Below are positions 5,026 to 5,343 of a stretch of DNA of 5,343 bases, one piece after another. A program made the translations under genes and the position numbers. The notes below the pieces were generated by a model. That model ran no database searches, was not told the DNA's origin, and saw nothing but the letters and a program-made list of their open reading frames with translations. The stretch lies in the NCBI GenBank assembly GCA_050743205.1, contig JBOGEA010000391.1, forward strand, positions 1 to 5,343, read 5' to 3'. This DNA comes from JBOGED01 sp050743205. GTDB lineage: Bacteria; Actinomycetota; Nitriliruptoria; Euzebyales; Egibacteraceae. The first letter of the stretch is position 1. Each line of letters begins with the position of its first letter.

Positions 5026-5327
5026 TCCCGATGGTCCAGGACGCCATGCTGCGGTCGCTCCGCGCGATCCAGCCCCTCATCCGTCGGCTGGTTGAGGGCG
5101 TCCTGGTGCTGGGCACCTTCGCCATCTCCGTCAAAGCCTTTCTCTGGGCCATGGAGATGGTAGAGTACGCCGACCCGGCGCACTACCACTTGCTCTCCGC
5201 CCCGCTGGCGGCGGTCCTCGGCCCTCTGTCCATGCTCCAGGGCTACGTCCTCAAGAGCTTCATCGACGCGAGAAACACGGACATTCACGGCAACGGGCAC
5301 GCGCCCGAGCAGCGGGCGGTCAAGTGA
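5022..5327 (+). CDS. Small two-transmembrane protein, possible second holin
   Basis: A 101-residue protein starting at GTG 5022 (GTGA overlap with the previous stop). ATG at 5031 and 5046 are in-frame alternatives; neither has a clear Shine-Dalgarno. A basic amphipathic N-terminus (R11, R14, R21, R22) precedes a hydrophobic segment at about 23-45 (LVEGVLVLGTFAISVKAFLW...) and a second at about 55-79 (YHLLSAPLAAVLGPLSMLQGYVLKSF). Between them is a short acidic loop (E45, E48, D51). The C-terminus is polar and basic at its end (R84, R98, K101). Positive charge on both ends with a short loop implies N-in, C-in topology, typical of class II holins and antiholins. No catalytic or known motif is visible. 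It follows an exported protein in the same coupled chain and is separate from the T7-type holin. A membrane-anchored envelope factor is an equally open alternative. Confidence 0.6.
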   Translation: MIPMVQDAMLRSLRAIQPLIRRLVEGVLVLGTFAISVKAFLWAMEMVEYADPAHYHLLSAPLAAVLGPLSMLQGYVLKSFIDARNTDIHGNGHAPEQRAVK

Positions 5328-5343
5328 GGATCCAAGACATGAA
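5324..5343 (+). CDS. Start of the next gene, cut by the window
   Basis: Two starts fit the same frame. GTG at 5324 overlaps the preceding TGA as GTGA, like the other junctions. ATG at 5339 has GAGGA at 5326-5330, eight bases upstream, and is the more likely initiation codon. From GTG the frame reads MRIQDM, then the window ends. Nothing can be said of the product. Confidence 0.4.

Noticed and set aside
1..5343. tRNA genes, CRISPR array, insertion sequence or attachment site
   Set aside because: No cloverleaf-like sequence, regular repeat array, terminal inverted repeats or transposase is visible; the zinc ribbon alone does not make the A1-like protein a transposase.

Overview
The window is a compact, GC-rich (by eye about two-thirds G+C), tightly packed stretch of tailed-phage or prophage DNA. 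All recognisable genes lie on the + strand. Stops and starts overlap or nearly touch, no gap exceeds about 40 bases, and there is no RNA gene, CRISPR array or insertion sequence. The T7-type holin, the adaptor-like virion proteins and the high GC suggest a podovirus-like or related siphovirus-like phage of a high-GC, probably Gram-negative host. A signal-peptide gene with a strong Shine-Dalgarno and a sigma70-like promoter fit that host. The exact host cannot be named from the sequence.

Region 1 (1-2001), virion and lysis genes: the 3' end of an unrecognised gene, a short protein resembling phage head-tail adaptor (DUF6682-like) proteins, a 224-residue protein resembling the connector/adaptor proteins encoded near podovirus tail genes, a T7 gp17.5-type holin, and a small HExxH metallopeptidase-like protein.

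Region 2 (1975-4588), possible nucleic-acid and nucleotide turnover genes: a TTGACA-N18-TAGTCT promoter sits so close to the next ATG that the transcript would be almost or fully leaderless. It drives a 544-residue protein with an N-terminal zinc ribbon and a calcineurin-like metallophosphoesterase core, resembling the phage T5 A1 (host DNA degradation / DNA transfer) type. A HAD-superfamily phosphatase and a DUF5664-type (dATP/dGTP diphosphohydrolase-like) protein follow. Together they could form a pipeline from DNA to nucleotides to nucleosides, as inferred from the families and their order.

Region 3 (4585-end), cell-envelope genes: an exported protein with a cleavable-looking signal peptide and two cysteines, a two-transmembrane-segment protein that could be a second holin or anti-holin, and the first codons of another gene.

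From 3643 onward every junction is a four-base GTGA or ATGA stop/start overlap, including a 15-codon mini-ORF (3643-3690) that exactly bridges the only intergenic gap. This suggests a chain of translational coupling. The most notable points are the leaderless-type promoter before the A1-like gene, the bridging mini-ORF, the AT-rich island at the end of the A1-like gene, and the clustering of the three hydrolases.
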